Assembly: GCF_037546065.1 (NCBI RefSeq)
Contig: NZ_JAWMWG010000001.1
Coordinates: 248,001-312,000 of the forward strand
DNA from: Holzapfeliella saturejae
GTDB lineage: Bacteria > Bacillota > Bacilli > Lactobacillales > Lactobacillaceae
Length of the DNA stretch: 64,000 bases
Direction: 5' to 3'
In this document: positions 8,158 to 17,213 of the stretch, one piece after another
Layout: the number at the start of each line of letters is the position of its first letter
How positions within the stretch are numbered: the first letter of the stretch is position 1
Made by a program: the position numbers and the translations under genes
Notes under the pieces: model-generated
The model's database searches: none
What the model was told of the DNA's origin: nothing
The model's input: only the letters and a program-made list of their open reading frames with translations

Positions 8158-10641
8158 ATGGATAATACAAATGATAGACGAATAACGAATGTTAATTTAT
8201 CGGAAACCATGCAATCCTCGTTCTTGGATTACGCCATTAGCGTTATTGTTGCCCGTGCATTGCCTGATGTCCGTGATGGAATGAAACCGGTTCACCGCCG
8301 TATTTTATACGGTATGCATGAATTGGGGGTAACACCGGATAAACCTTATAAAAAATCTGCTCGTATTGTCGGAGACGTTATGGGTAAGTATCACCCTCAC
8401 GGTGATAGTGCAATCTATCAGTCAATGGTTAGAATGGCACAAGATTTCAGCTACCGTTACATGCTAGTTGATGGTCATGGGAACTTTGGGTCTGTCGATG
8501 GTGATGGGGCTGCTGCGATGCGTTATACCGAAGCGCGTATGAGCAAAATGGCCCTTGAAATGCTACGTGATATTAACAAAGATACGATTGATTATTCTGA
8601 CAACTATGATGGTTCAGAACGCGAACCAGATGTTCTACCTGCACGTTTTCCTAACCTGTTAGTAAACGGTGCAACCGGGATTGCGGTTGGGATGACAACC
8701 AATATTCCACCTCATAACTTGAATGAAGTGATTAGTGGTTTGCATTTATTAATGAAAAACCCAGATATCAGTATTTTAGAGTTAATGGAAGCCATCAAAG
8801 GACCTGACTTTCCAACAGGTGGTTTAGTTATTGGTAAATCTGGTATCAAAAAAGCTTATGAAACAGGTAAAGGAACCATTACTTTACGTGCTAAAACCGA
8901 TATTGAGGTCGACAAAAAAGGCAAAGAACGCATCATTGTAACGGAAATTCCTTACATGGTTAATAAAGCCAAATTAGTCGAAAGAATAGCCGAATTGGCT
9001 CGTGATAAACGCATTGAAGGTATTGTTGACTTAAACGATGAATCTGACCGTGATGGTATGCGTATTGTGATTGATGTGCGTCGTGATGCTAGTGCTAATG
9101 TTATTTTGAACAATCTTTATAAACTAACTTCACTACAAACTTCATTTGGATTTAATATGGTTTCTATCGTTGATGGTGTACCACGTCTATTAAATCTAAA
9201 ACAAATGCTAACGTATTACTTGAAACACCAAGAAGATATTATTCGTCGTCGAACACAATTTGAATTGACACGTGCCCAAAAACGTTTACACATTGTGGAA
9301 GGTTTGCAAATTGCGTTAGATCATATTGATGCAATTATTTCAATTATTCGTAAATCAAGTACGTCTGAAATTGCTAAAAATCAATTGATGGATGATTACC
9401 AATTATCTAACAAGCAAGCCCAAGCTATTTTGGATATGCGTTTAGTTCGTTTAACCGGACTTGAACGTGAAAAAATTGAAAAAGAATATCGCCAACTTAA
9501 AGAAAAAATTGCCGATTACGAAGCAATTTTAGGTAGTCAAGAACGTATCAACGAAATTATTTATCAAGAATTACTTGAAATTCAAGATAAATTCGGTGAT
9601 GAAAGACGTACTGAACTAATGGTTGGTGAAGTGCTAAGCATTGAAGATGAAGATCTAATCGAACGTGAAGATGTGTTACTAACCTTGACTCACAACGGCT
9701 ATATTAAACGTTTGCCAGCAGATGAATTCAAAGTTCAACGCCGTGGTGGTCGTGGAATTAAAGGAATGGGCGTTCATAAAGATGACTTTATTGAAAAACT
9801 GATTTTCACATCTACTCATGATGTGGTCCTATTCTTCACAAACACGGGTAAAGTTTACCGTGCTAAAGGTTATGAAATTCCAGAATTTGGTCGTGCGGCT
9901 AAAGGAATTCCAATTATTAACTTACTCGGCATTGACTCTGATGAAAAAGTTCAAACTGTTATTAGTGTTGAAGAATCAAAAGCAGATCAATTCTTGTTCT
10001 TTATCACTAAACACGGAACAGTAAAACGCACACCAATTAGTGACTTCCAAAACATCAGAAGTAAAGGTATTCGTGCCATTACACTTAAAGATGATGATGA
10101 ATTAAACAACGTATTGCTTACTGACGGCCAACAAACTATTTTTATTGGCACACACAAAGGTTACGCTGTAACTTTTGACGAAGAATCTATTCGATCAATG
10201 GGTAGAACTGCTGCAGGTGTTCGAGGTATTCGTTTGCGTGAAGAAGACGCGGTTATTGGTTCTGATATCATTACACCAGATTCAAACGTATTGGTTATTT
10301 CTGAAAAAGGTTACGGTAAACAAACTAAAGCCACCCATTACCCAATTAAAGGTCGTGGTGGTAAAGGAATTAAGACCGTTAATGTTACTGAAAAGAATGG
10401 TCCACTTGCAGGTATTCGTGTGGTTAATGGGGATGAAGATATCATGTTAATCACTGATGAAGGTGTTTTGATTCGATTCAAAGTAGCTAATGTTTCTGAA
10501 ACAGGACGTGCAGCCTTAGGTGTTCGTTTAATTAAAGTCGGTGAAAACTCAAAAGTTGCAACCCTAACAACTGTTCCAGAAAGCGAATCTGAAGAAGAAG
10601 TGGCAGAAAATAATGTAACTGAAGATACTTCAAGTAATTAA
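8158..10641 (+). CDS. gyrA: DNA gyrase subunit A
   Basis: Breakage-reunion subunit of gyrase. The 827 aa contain the winged-helix core with active-site Tyr123 (AMRYTEARM), the coiled tower and six C-terminal beta-propeller blades including the GyrA box (QRRGGRG). The quinolone-determining region reads HPHGDSAIYQ: Ser84 is the susceptible type, but position 88, normally Glu or Asp, is Gln (codon CAG). The acidic tail (ESESEEEVAE) is usual for the group. AGGAGG lies 7 nt upstream, and gyrB ends 14 nt before. Confidence 0.98.
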   Translation: MDNTNDRRITNVNLSETMQSSFLDYAISVIVARALPDVRDGMKPVHRRILYGMHELGVTPDKPYKKSARIVGDVMGKYHPHGDSAIYQSMVRMAQDFSYRYMLVDGHGNFGSVDGDGAAAMRYTEARMSKMALEMLRDINKDTIDYSDNYDGSEREPDVLPARFPNLLVNGATGIAVGMTTNIPPHNLNEVISGLHLLMKNPDISILELMEAIKGPDFPTGGLVIGKSGIKKAYETGKGTITLRAKTDIEVDKKGKERIIVTEIPYMVNKAKLVERIAELARDKRIEGIVDLNDESDRDGMRIVIDVRRDASANVILNNLYKLTSLQTSFGFNMVSIVDGVPRLLNLKQMLTYYLKHQEDIIRRRTQFELTRAQKRLHIVEGLQIALDHIDAIISIIRKSSTSEIAKNQLMDDYQLSNKQAQAILDMRLVRLTGLEREKIEKEYRQLKEKIADYEAILGSQERINEIIYQELLEIQDKFGDERRTELMVGEVLSIEDEDLIEREDVLLTLTHNGYIKRLPADEFKVQRRGGRGIKGMGVHKDDFIEKLIFTSTHDVVLFFTNTGKVYRAKGYEIPEFGRAAKGIPIINLLGIDSDEKVQTVISVEESKADQFLFFITKHGTVKRTPISDFQNIRSKGIRAITLKDDDELNNVLLTDGQQTIFIGTHKGYAVTFDEESIRSMGRTAAGVRGIRLREEDAVIGSDIITPDSNVLVISEKGYGKQTKATHYPIKGRGGKGIKTVNVTEKNGPLAGIRVVNGDEDIMLITDEGVLIRFKVANVSETGRAALGVRLIKVGENSKVATLTTVPESESEEEVAENNVTEDTSSN

Positions 10642-10694
10642 AGATAACTAAAAAATTACCTGATAATTAACTAGAAAATTACACGATCTTGTGG

Positions 10695-10760
10695 TAAAAT
10701 AAATGCTCGTGAGTAATCGGTATTTATTACCGGCTGAAGTAATTCAGTTTACTCCTTGTT
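10695..10760 (+). promoter_or_regulatory. candidate S6:S18 ribosomal-protein leader upstream of rpsF
   Basis: The 166 bases between gyrA and rpsF contain a -10-like TAAAAT (10695-10700) and then a compact fold. An outer stem GAGTAA (10711-10716)/TTACTC (10749-10754) encloses two hairpins, CGGTA/TACCG (10718-10732) and CTGAA/TTCAG (10734-10747), with an exposed CCGGC. A CCG-containing element ahead of rpsF is the hallmark of the known S6:S18 autoregulatory leader. I matched it by eye only. Confidence 0.6.
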
Positions 10761-10807
10761 CTTGATCACAAATATCGGGAGCCATAGACCATAAGGAGGT
10801 GACAGTC

Positions 10808-11104
10808 ATGGCAACAACAAAATACGAAGTAACTTACATCATCAAACCAGACGTTGATGAAGAAAGTAAACAAGCGCTTGTTGAACGTTACGACAACGTT
10901 TTAAACCAAAACGGTTCAGAAGTTGTTGAATCCAAAGACTGGGGCAAAAAACGTTTTGCATACGAAATGAACAAGTATCGTGAAGGTACTTACCACATTG
11001 TCGTTTTAAACGCAGAAAATGCAGATGCAATTAACGAATTTGACCGTCTTGCAAAAATCGATTCAGCGATTTTACGTTCAATGACAGTAAAAATCGAAGC
11101 TTAA
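10808..11104 (+). CDS. rpsF: 30S ribosomal protein S6
   Basis: Small-subunit protein that pairs with S18 on the central domain of 16S rRNA. The 98 aa show the family pattern KYEVTYIIKPD, WGKKRFAYEMNKYREGTYH and AILRSMTVKIE. The ATG at 10808 is chosen because AAGGAGGT ends 8 nt upstream; the GTG at 10799 lies inside that site. First gene of rpsF-ssb-rpsR. Confidence 0.98.
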   Translation: MATTKYEVTYIIKPDVDEESKQALVERYDNVLNQNGSEVVESKDWGKKRFAYEMNKYREGTYHIVVLNAENADAINEFDRLAKIDSAILRSMTVKIEA

Positions 11105-11133
11105 TTAACTGAGACTTTAAGGGGTGAGAAATT

Positions 11134-11640
11134 ATGATAAATCGAGTAGTTCTTGTCGGACGTTTAACACGTGATCCGGAGTTGCGTAGTACAGGAAGCG
11201 GTATTTCCGTTGCCTCATTTACGATGGCAGTTAACCGACAATTCACAAATGCTCAAGGTGAGCGTCAGGCTGACTTTGTCAACTGTGTAATTTGGCGTAA
11301 AGCTGCTGAAAACTTTGTGAATTTCACGGATAAAGGTTCTCTTGTAGCCGTTGAAGGACGTTTGCAAACGAGATCTTACGATAATGCTGATGGTCAACGT
11401 GTATTCGTGACTGAGGTAGTCGTTGATAATTTCTCATTGCTTGAATCTAAATCTCAAGCTGATGCTAGAAGAAGAGAAGGTGGCGGTGGTTTTAATCAAA
11501 ACCAATCCCAACAAACTTCTAACTACTCAGCACAAAATAATACGCAACATCAAACTAATAATGATAGTCAATCATTCACAGATCCTTTTGCGGATTCAGG
11601 AAATACAATTGATATTTCAGATGATGACCTACCATTTTAA
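11134..11640 (+). CDS. ssb: single-stranded DNA-binding protein
   Basis: Protects single-stranded DNA and recruits repair and replication proteins. The 168 aa have an OB fold at 1-105 (MINRVVLVGRLTRDPELR, VNCVIWRKAAENF), a Gly/Gln/Asn-rich disordered linker and the acidic tip DISDDDLPF that binds partner proteins. The upstream GGGGTGAG is a good ribosome site. It lies between rpsF and rpsR as in most Firmicutes. Confidence 0.98.
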   Translation: MINRVVLVGRLTRDPELRSTGSGISVASFTMAVNRQFTNAQGERQADFVNCVIWRKAAENFVNFTDKGSLVAVEGRLQTRSYDNADGQRVFVTEVVVDNFSLLESKSQADARRREGGGGFNQNQSQQTSNYSAQNNTQHQTNNDSQSFTDPFADSGNTIDISDDDLPF

Positions 11641-11659
11641 ATAAAGGAGGGAAACACTC

Positions 11660-11896
11660 ATGGCTCAACAAAGAAGAGGTGGAAGACGTCGTCGTAAAGT
11701 TGATTTTATCGCGGCTAACCATATCGAATACATTGATTACAAGGATACAGACTTGTTGAAACGTTTTATCTCAGAAAGAGGTAAAATTTTACCACGCCGT
11801 GTGACGGGTACAAGTGCAAAGAACCAACGTAAGTTGACTATTGCCGTAAAACGTGCACGTATTATGGGACTATTACCATTCGTAGTCGAAGACTAA
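11660..11896 (+). CDS. rpsR: 30S ribosomal protein S18
   Basis: Partner of S6 on the platform of the 30S subunit. The 78 aa include YKDTDLLKRFISERGKILPRR and TGTSAKNQRKLTIAVKRARIM, both diagnostic. AAAGGAGG lies upstream of the ATG. Last gene of the operon, followed by a strong terminator. Confidence 0.98.
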   Translation: MAQQRRGGRRRRKVDFIAANHIEYIDYKDTDLLKRFISERGKILPRRVTGTSAKNQRKLTIAVKRARIMGLLPFVVED

Positions 11897-11910
11897 AATG
11901 TTTCCTAATA

Positions 11911-11960
11911 GATAAAAATAAAAAGCTTTGCACATTCTGCAAGGCTTTTTATTTTTATCT
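11911..11960 (+). terminator. terminator after rpsR
   Basis: Very long near-perfect stem: GATAAAAATAAAAAGCTTTGCA pairs with its complement around a CATTC loop. The A/T flanks make it bidirectional in form. Confidence 0.9.
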
Positions 11961-11989
11961 AGCACCTTATACTACACGAAGACGATTTT

Positions 11990-12019
11990 TTGACTTTTAT
12001 GATAGAATAGGCATAGATA
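11990..12019 (+). promoter_or_regulatory. probable promoter of gdpP-rplI-dnaB
   Basis: TTGACT at 11990-11995, an 18-bp spacer and TAGATA at 12014-12019, about 45 nt before the gdpP start and after the rpsR terminator. Confidence 0.5.
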
Positions 12020-12062
12020 TTAATTAAATAATGTTAAATAAAAATATCATTGGGGATACTTT

Positions 12063-14093
12063 ATGAAAAAACTACTACAAAAAATAGAGATACCAACCTT
12101 TTTAAAAGATATACGATTAGCTATTGCAATGATTGTTATTTTTGCTTTGTGCATTATTGGTGCAGTTGTTGGTTTAGCATTAAACTTATTCTTCGGTATG
12201 ATAATTTTTATTATCTTCTTACTACTGGTGATTAGTTTTATTTACGGTACGATGATTTTATCGGAAAATACCACTAATTTTGTGTCAAATTTGAGCTACC
12301 GGATTAAACGTGGTGAACAAGAAGCGTTAATTAAAATGCCAATTGGTATTTTACTTTACGATGACCAAAAACAAATTCAATGGGTTAATCCTTATCTACA
12401 ACTTTACTTTGGAAATAAAGAAGTAATTGGTAAAAAGATTTCAGCCGTTGATTATGACTTGTCCACACTAGTGGAAAAAACTGTGGACAGCCAAACAATT
12501 GAAAATCAAGTTGTTACGTGGGGAAAACGTCAATTTGAAATGAGTATTCAAGATGACTTGGGTGTACTTTATTTACTTGATGTGACCCGTTATGCTGAAA
12601 TTGAACAACGTTATTTATCTGAAAAAATGACGATTGGACAACTATTTTTAGATAATTATGATGAATTATCTCAAAGTATGGATGATCAAACGATTTCATC
12701 ACTAAATAACTATATTACGCATACCTTAACGTCATGGGCCAATCAATATCAAATGTACTTAAAACGTGTTGATGATGACCATTTTCTAATTTTGGCTCAT
12801 TTTGATCAATTAAACGATGCTGAGCGTGATAGATTTACTGTCCTAGATAAAATTAGAGAAGAAACTTCTAAACAAAATTATCCGATTACATTGAGTATCG
12901 GTTTTGCTTATGGTGTCGATGATTTAAGTGAACTTGCCACGCTTGCTCAACGTAACCTTGACCTAGCATTAGGTCGCGGAGGAGATCAAGTAGTGATTAA
13001 AAACCAAACTGATTCTGCTCGTTTTTACGGCGGAAAGTCTAATCCAATGGAAAAACGCACACGAGTACGTGCTAGAATGGTTAGCCAAGCACTTCGAGAT
13101 ACGATTAAAGATCGTGATGAAATCTTTGTGATGGGTCACAAACATCCTGATATGGATGCTATTGGGGCAGCACTTGGAATTAGTCGAATCGCAAAAATGA
13201 ATAATAAAAAGGCGTATGTTGTTTTAGATAACGCACATCTTAATTATGATGTTCAGCGATTATATGACTTATTTTTAGATAAAGAAGAAGATGCTGAACG
13301 ATTTATTACCCCTCAACAAGCCTTGAGTATGGCGGATGATAAATCGTTATTAGTGATGGTTGATCATTCAAAACCTTCGATGTCAGAAAGTTCTGAATTG
13401 TACGAAAAACTTGAAAATTCAACGGTTGTTATTGATCACCACCGTCGTGGAGAAGAGTTTCCTGAAAACCCAATGTTGGTTTATATTGAACCTTATGCGT
13501 CATCAACTTGTGAATTAGTGACAGAGATGCTTGAATATCAACCTAAAAAAGCTGATAATATTACCAAGATTGAAGCTTCTGCTATGCTTGCTGGAATTAT
13601 TGTCGATACGAAGTCATTTTCACTTAGAACAGGAACCAGAACCTTTGATGCGGCAAGTTATTTACGGTCAGTTGGGGCTGATAATAAATTGATTCAAGAT
13701 TTATTGAAAGAAGATTTAAACCAATTTATTAATCGTAATCACTTGATTTCAACAATTGAAATTATCAAGCCTGGTATGGCATTATTAAAAGGTGAAGATG
13801 ATCAGATTTATGATCCAATCGTTGCGGCACAAGCTGTTGATATGAGCTTATCTTTAGATAATATTGAAGCTGCTTTTATTATCACTAGACGTGATAAAAA
13901 CACGATTGGTATTTCTGCTCGTTCTGTAGGTAAAGTCAACGTTCAAGTCATCATGGAAAAATTAGGCGGTGGCGGTCATTTATCCAATGCAGCTACCCAG
14001 CTTAAAGATGAAACGATTGATGTGGCTAGTGAGCAATTAATCGAGGCAATTGAAACATATCAAGCAGAAGAAGAACCAGAAGAACAAGAATAA
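12063..14093 (+). CDS. gdpP: cyclic-di-AMP phosphodiesterase GdpP
   Basis: Membrane enzyme that degrades the second messenger c-di-AMP and so affects cell-wall and potassium homeostasis and beta-lactam tolerance. The 676 aa comprise two N-terminal membrane helices (about 15-65), a PAS-like domain, a degenerate GGDEF domain (the active-site motif is not recognisable), a DHH domain (GHKHPDMDAIGAALG, VIDHHRRG, VDTKSF) and a DHHA1 domain with GGGGHLSNAA. The metal-binding residues are intact, so it should be active. rplI follows 15 nt downstream. Confidence 0.96.
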   Translation: MKKLLQKIEIPTFLKDIRLAIAMIVIFALCIIGAVVGLALNLFFGMIIFIIFLLLVISFIYGTMILSENTTNFVSNLSYRIKRGEQEALIKMPIGILLYDDQKQIQWVNPYLQLYFGNKEVIGKKISAVDYDLSTLVEKTVDSQTIENQVVTWGKRQFEMSIQDDLGVLYLLDVTRYAEIEQRYLSEKMTIGQLFLDNYDELSQSMDDQTISSLNNYITHTLTSWANQYQMYLKRVDDDHFLILAHFDQLNDAERDRFTVLDKIREETSKQNYPITLSIGFAYGVDDLSELATLAQRNLDLALGRGGDQVVIKNQTDSARFYGGKSNPMEKRTRVRARMVSQALRDTIKDRDEIFVMGHKHPDMDAIGAALGISRIAKMNNKKAYVVLDNAHLNYDVQRLYDLFLDKEEDAERFITPQQALSMADDKSLLVMVDHSKPSMSESSELYEKLENSTVVIDHHRRGEEFPENPMLVYIEPYASSTCELVTEMLEYQPKKADNITKIEASAMLAGIIVDTKSFSLRTGTRTFDAASYLRSVGADNKLIQDLLKEDLNQFINRNHLISTIEIIKPGMALLKGEDDQIYDPIVAAQAVDMSLSLDNIEAAFIITRRDKNTIGISARSVGKVNVQVIMEKLGGGGHLSNAATQLKDETIDVASEQLIEAIETYQAEEEPEEQE

Positions 14094-14108
14094 GGGAGGA
14101 CTATCATA

Positions 14109-14561
14109 ATGAGAGTTATATTTTTAGAAGATGTACGAGGCAAAGGAAAACGCGGGGAAATTAAAGAAGTCCCTAATGGCTATGCTCAAAACTTTTTGAT
14201 TAAAAATAATAAAGCAAAAGAAGCAACACCTGCTGCAGTTAGTGCTTTAAAAGGTAAGAAAAATGCGGAAGCTAAAGCTTACCAAGAAGAAAAAGATGAA
14301 GCATTAAAATTGAAGGATTTTCTTGAAGAAGATGAAACCGTTGTTGAAATCAAGGCCAAATCAGGGGAAGATAGTCGCTTATTTGGTTCTGTACCAAGCA
14401 AACAAATTGCTAAAGCACTAGAACAACAATTTAAAGTAAAATTAGATAAAAGAAAAATTGAATTATCAAACCCAATTCGTACATTGGGCTACACAAACGT
14501 TCCAGTAAAATTATTTACAGGCGTTGAAGGTAAAATCAGAGTACATGTTGTTGCTGAATAA
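14109..14561 (+). CDS. rplI: 50S ribosomal protein L9
   Basis: Elongated large-subunit protein. The 150 aa show the N-terminal signature MRVIFLEDVRGKGKRGEIKEV and NGYAQNFLI, the long connecting helix (Lys/Glu/Ala-rich, about 50-75) and the C-terminal domain with LFGSVPSKQIA. GGGAGG lies upstream. The gdpP-rplI-dnaB order is conserved in Firmicutes. Confidence 0.98.
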   Translation: MRVIFLEDVRGKGKRGEIKEVPNGYAQNFLIKNNKAKEATPAAVSALKGKKNAEAKAYQEEKDEALKLKDFLEEDETVVEIKAKSGEDSRLFGSVPSKQIAKALEQQFKVKLDKRKIELSNPIRTLGYTNVPVKLFTGVEGKIRVHVVAE

Positions 14562-14588
14562 AAGTCACGTGAGTGGCTTTTTATTTAG
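14557..14588 (+). terminator. weak terminator between rplI and dnaB
   Basis: AAAAGTCAC/GTGGCTTTT stem (one G-U pair) with a four-base loop followed by a short T-rich tail. It probably lets part of the transcription through to dnaB, which begins about 20 nt later. Confidence 0.65.
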
Positions 14589-14608
14589 TTATAAAGAGAA
14601 GGTGAATT

Positions 14609-15970
14609 ATGGATAACCAATTTATTGCACAAAATATGCCACGTGATGAAGAAGCTGAAAAATCAGTTTTAGGGGCTATATTTTTAGATCCAGAAGCAAT
14701 TGTGGAAGCTTCTGAGTTAATTACGACTGACGATTTTTATCGTCATGCTAATCAAGTAGTTTTTGCTGCGATGCTTGAATTAAATGGGCAAGATAAAGCA
14801 ATAGACGTTGTGACGTTGACAGATGAATTGAAACGACGTAAACAATTAGAAGATATAGGTGGCGTTTCATACATTAGTGAATTAGCTGAAGCGGTGCCAA
14901 CGGCGGCTAATATCGTTTATTATGCAAAAATCGTCCAACGTAAAGCCCTACTTAGGCGATTGATTTCGGCTTCACAATCAATCATTTCAGAATCTTTTGA
15001 AGAAGATACTGATGTGACGACAATTTTAGATGATGCCGAACGTAAAATTTTAAATGTTTCTCAAGCTAATGGTCAAAACGGCTTTAAAACGATTCATCAA
15101 GTATTAGATACGACGTTAACACAAATTAATTCAATTCCTGAAAATGCTGAAAATATCACGGGACTTGGCACTGGATTTAAAGCTTTAGATAATTTAACAA
15201 CCGGTTTTCATGAAGATGAGCTGATTATTTTAGCCGCTCGTCCAGGTGTGGGTAAAACTGCCTTTGCTTTGAATATTTGTCAAGCTATTGGTATTAAAAC
15301 CGAGAAAACCGTTGCTATTTTCAGTCTTGAAATGGGGGCAGAGCAATTGGTGAGCCGAATGCTTTGTTCAGAAGGTCTAATCGATGCCCAGCATTTAAGA
15401 ACTGGTAACTTAACTGATGAAGAATGGCGTCGATTGGTTGTGGCTGCTGGGTCACTTGATAAAACTAATATTTTTATTGACGATACTCCGGGAATTAAAA
15501 TGGCAGAAATTCGTGCCAAAACAAGACGTCTCCAAAAAGAACAAGGTGACCTTGGCATTGTGGTAATTGACTACTTACAACTGATTGAAGGAACCCGTAA
15601 AGAAAGTCGTCAACAAGAAGTTTCTGAAATTTCAAGACAACTTAAAAAACTAGCAAAAGAATTGCACGTACCAGTTATTGCACTGTCCCAACTTTCTCGT
15701 GGGGTAGAACAAAGACAAGACAAACGACCAATTTTATCTGATATTCGTGAATCAGGATCAATCGAACAAGATGCTGATATTGTGGCTTTCTTATATCGTG
15801 ATGACTACTACCATAGTGATGACGAAGAAGAACAAGAAAATCAAGATACAAGTGTAGTTGAAGTAATTATTGAAAAGAACAGAAGTGGTGCTCGAGGGAC
15901 TGCTAATTTAATCTTTACTAAATCACATAACCGTTTCTCAAATCTTGATTATCAACATGAACCTAGCTAA
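14609..15970 (+). CDS. dnaB: replicative DNA helicase DnaB (Bacillus DnaC)
   Basis: Hexameric 5'-3' helicase of the replication fork. The 453 aa have the N-terminal primase-interacting domain (PRDEEAEKSVLGAIFLD) and the RecA-like motor with Walker A ARPGVGKTAFALN, motif H2 VVIDYLQLI, LSQLSRGVEQR and the arginine-finger region SGSIEQDADIV. No intein is present. AGAAGG lies before the ATG. Confidence 0.98.
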   Translation: MDNQFIAQNMPRDEEAEKSVLGAIFLDPEAIVEASELITTDDFYRHANQVVFAAMLELNGQDKAIDVVTLTDELKRRKQLEDIGGVSYISELAEAVPTAANIVYYAKIVQRKALLRRLISASQSIISESFEEDTDVTTILDDAERKILNVSQANGQNGFKTIHQVLDTTLTQINSIPENAENITGLGTGFKALDNLTTGFHEDELIILAARPGVGKTAFALNICQAIGIKTEKTVAIFSLEMGAEQLVSRMLCSEGLIDAQHLRTGNLTDEEWRRLVVAAGSLDKTNIFIDDTPGIKMAEIRAKTRRLQKEQGDLGIVVIDYLQLIEGTRKESRQQEVSEISRQLKKLAKELHVPVIALSQLSRGVEQRQDKRPILSDIRESGSIEQDADIVAFLYRDDYYHSDDEEEQENQDTSVVEVIIEKNRSGARGTANLIFTKSHNRFSNLDYQHEPS

Positions 15971-15998
15971 AAAAGACGCCCATTAAGGCGTCTTTTTT
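15969..15998. terminator. bidirectional terminator between dnaB and the convergent hydrolase gene
   Basis: AAAAAAGACGCC/GGCGTCTTTTTT with a six-base loop. It serves dnaB on the plus strand and the convergent gene that ends at 16000 on the minus strand. Confidence 0.92.
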
Positions 15999-15999
15999 G

Positions 16000-17091
16000 T
16001 TATAGAAACGGTAAAATAATATCTAAGTTTTGGCGAGCATTATTGAAGAGATGAATAGCCACTTTGATAGCTAGTTTTCTGGTTTTGGTATCCAGTCCAC
16101 TAAAGGCACGAGTGAAGCCAATCGCACTTTGAATTTTACCGTCGGTTAATTGAGATAAATCGGTAATATCGGCTTTTTCAAAAGCTTCAAAAACAGCTTT
16201 CCAAAGTAACTTTCTTTGAGATCTTGGGACTTCTTCAACCCATTTTCGAAGTGTTTTATCAATGAAAATACTACCATTGGTAACTTCTGGCATTTCAATA
16301 AAGTTTGTTCGACCAATATCCCAAGTATCAGGGACATGTTGAGCAAGTAAATTTTTGGTGCTGGATTTTACGATAATATGCGGTTCATTATGATCGAGCA
16401 TCCGACCAAAAATAGACCCTTGAGGAATAAAAGTTAAAATTTTATCTTGGATATTTTTATAGCGTTTATTCTTAAGCAAGTCTTTTTCAAATCCTGGTCC
16501 GTCTAAGTTATAAACGTAGTTAATCCGTTCTTGAACTTTCATCGAAACATGCGTTGCTGCAAAAATTGCCAAGTTGCCACCTTTTGAATGACCCGCAACA
16601 AACAAATGACGCTTGGGATACTTGATTGCCATCCGTTTGAGGTAAAGCGTGGCTAAAAACTGACCATTAATTGTCGGCGCATAGCTCATCACCATATCTT
16701 CATTCCACCCCACCATTGTGGTATCAGTTCCTCTGAAGACAATGTAGGCCGTTTTATTTTCAAATAAAACCGTCATCGCTGCAAATTGAATCGCAGGATT
16801 ATAGTTGAATTTGGTTTCCCAATTCGTAATTCGTGCAGAGCTAAATCGAGGACTTCTTCTAAGAAGTTCAAGTAGTGTTTGTTCAACTTCAGGTAAATCA
16901 ACACGATATAATGGATTATCAAGTAGTAGTCGAGCCGCTTCGCGAATGGGAACGGATTGACGGTACTTCATAATATCATCTAAAGGTAGATAAACTAGTG
17001 CACTCAAAATTGCTGAGTCAATGGGATTGAGTCGGTCTTGTTTAATGGACAAATCCCCTCTAAAACGTAAATAATCTAAATAATTTGCCAC
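16000..17091 (-). CDS. alpha/beta-hydrolase-fold protein, Mbeg1-like (DUF2974)
   Basis: The 363 aa match the DUF2974/Mbeg1-like family of lactic acid bacteria, whose substrate is unknown. The lipase-type nucleophile elbow GHSKGG (Ser169) is clear, preceded by the AYIVFRGTDTT strand typical of class 3 lipase folds. There is no signal peptide, so it should act in the cytoplasm. It is alone on the minus strand and ends on the terminator shared with dnaB. An upstream AAGGGGGT sits before the ATG. A lipase or esterase role is inferred only from the fold. Confidence 0.8.
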   Translation of the reverse strand: MANYLDYLRFRGDLSIKQDRLNPIDSAILSALVYLPLDDIMKYRQSVPIREAARLLLDNPLYRVDLPEVEQTLLELLRRSPRFSSARITNWETKFNYNPAIQFAAMTVLFENKTAYIVFRGTDTTMVGWNEDMVMSYAPTINGQFLATLYLKRMAIKYPKRHLFVAGHSKGGNLAIFAATHVSMKVQERINYVYNLDGPGFEKDLLKNKRYKNIQDKILTFIPQGSIFGRMLDHNEPHIIVKSSTKNLLAQHVPDTWDIGRTNFIEMPEVTNGSIFIDKTLRKWVEEVPRSQRKLLWKAVFEAFEKADITDLSQLTDGKIQSAIGFTRAFSGLDTKTRKLAIKVAIHLFNNARQNLDIILPFL

Positions 17092-17213
17092 TAGCTAACC
17101 CCCTTAAAGTTTCATTTCTTCTATCATCATAATCTTATTATAGAATATTTTCAAAGTTTAAATTAACTGTGCTATAGTTTACTTAAAATATGATTAAGAA
17201 ATGGAGCCAAAAC

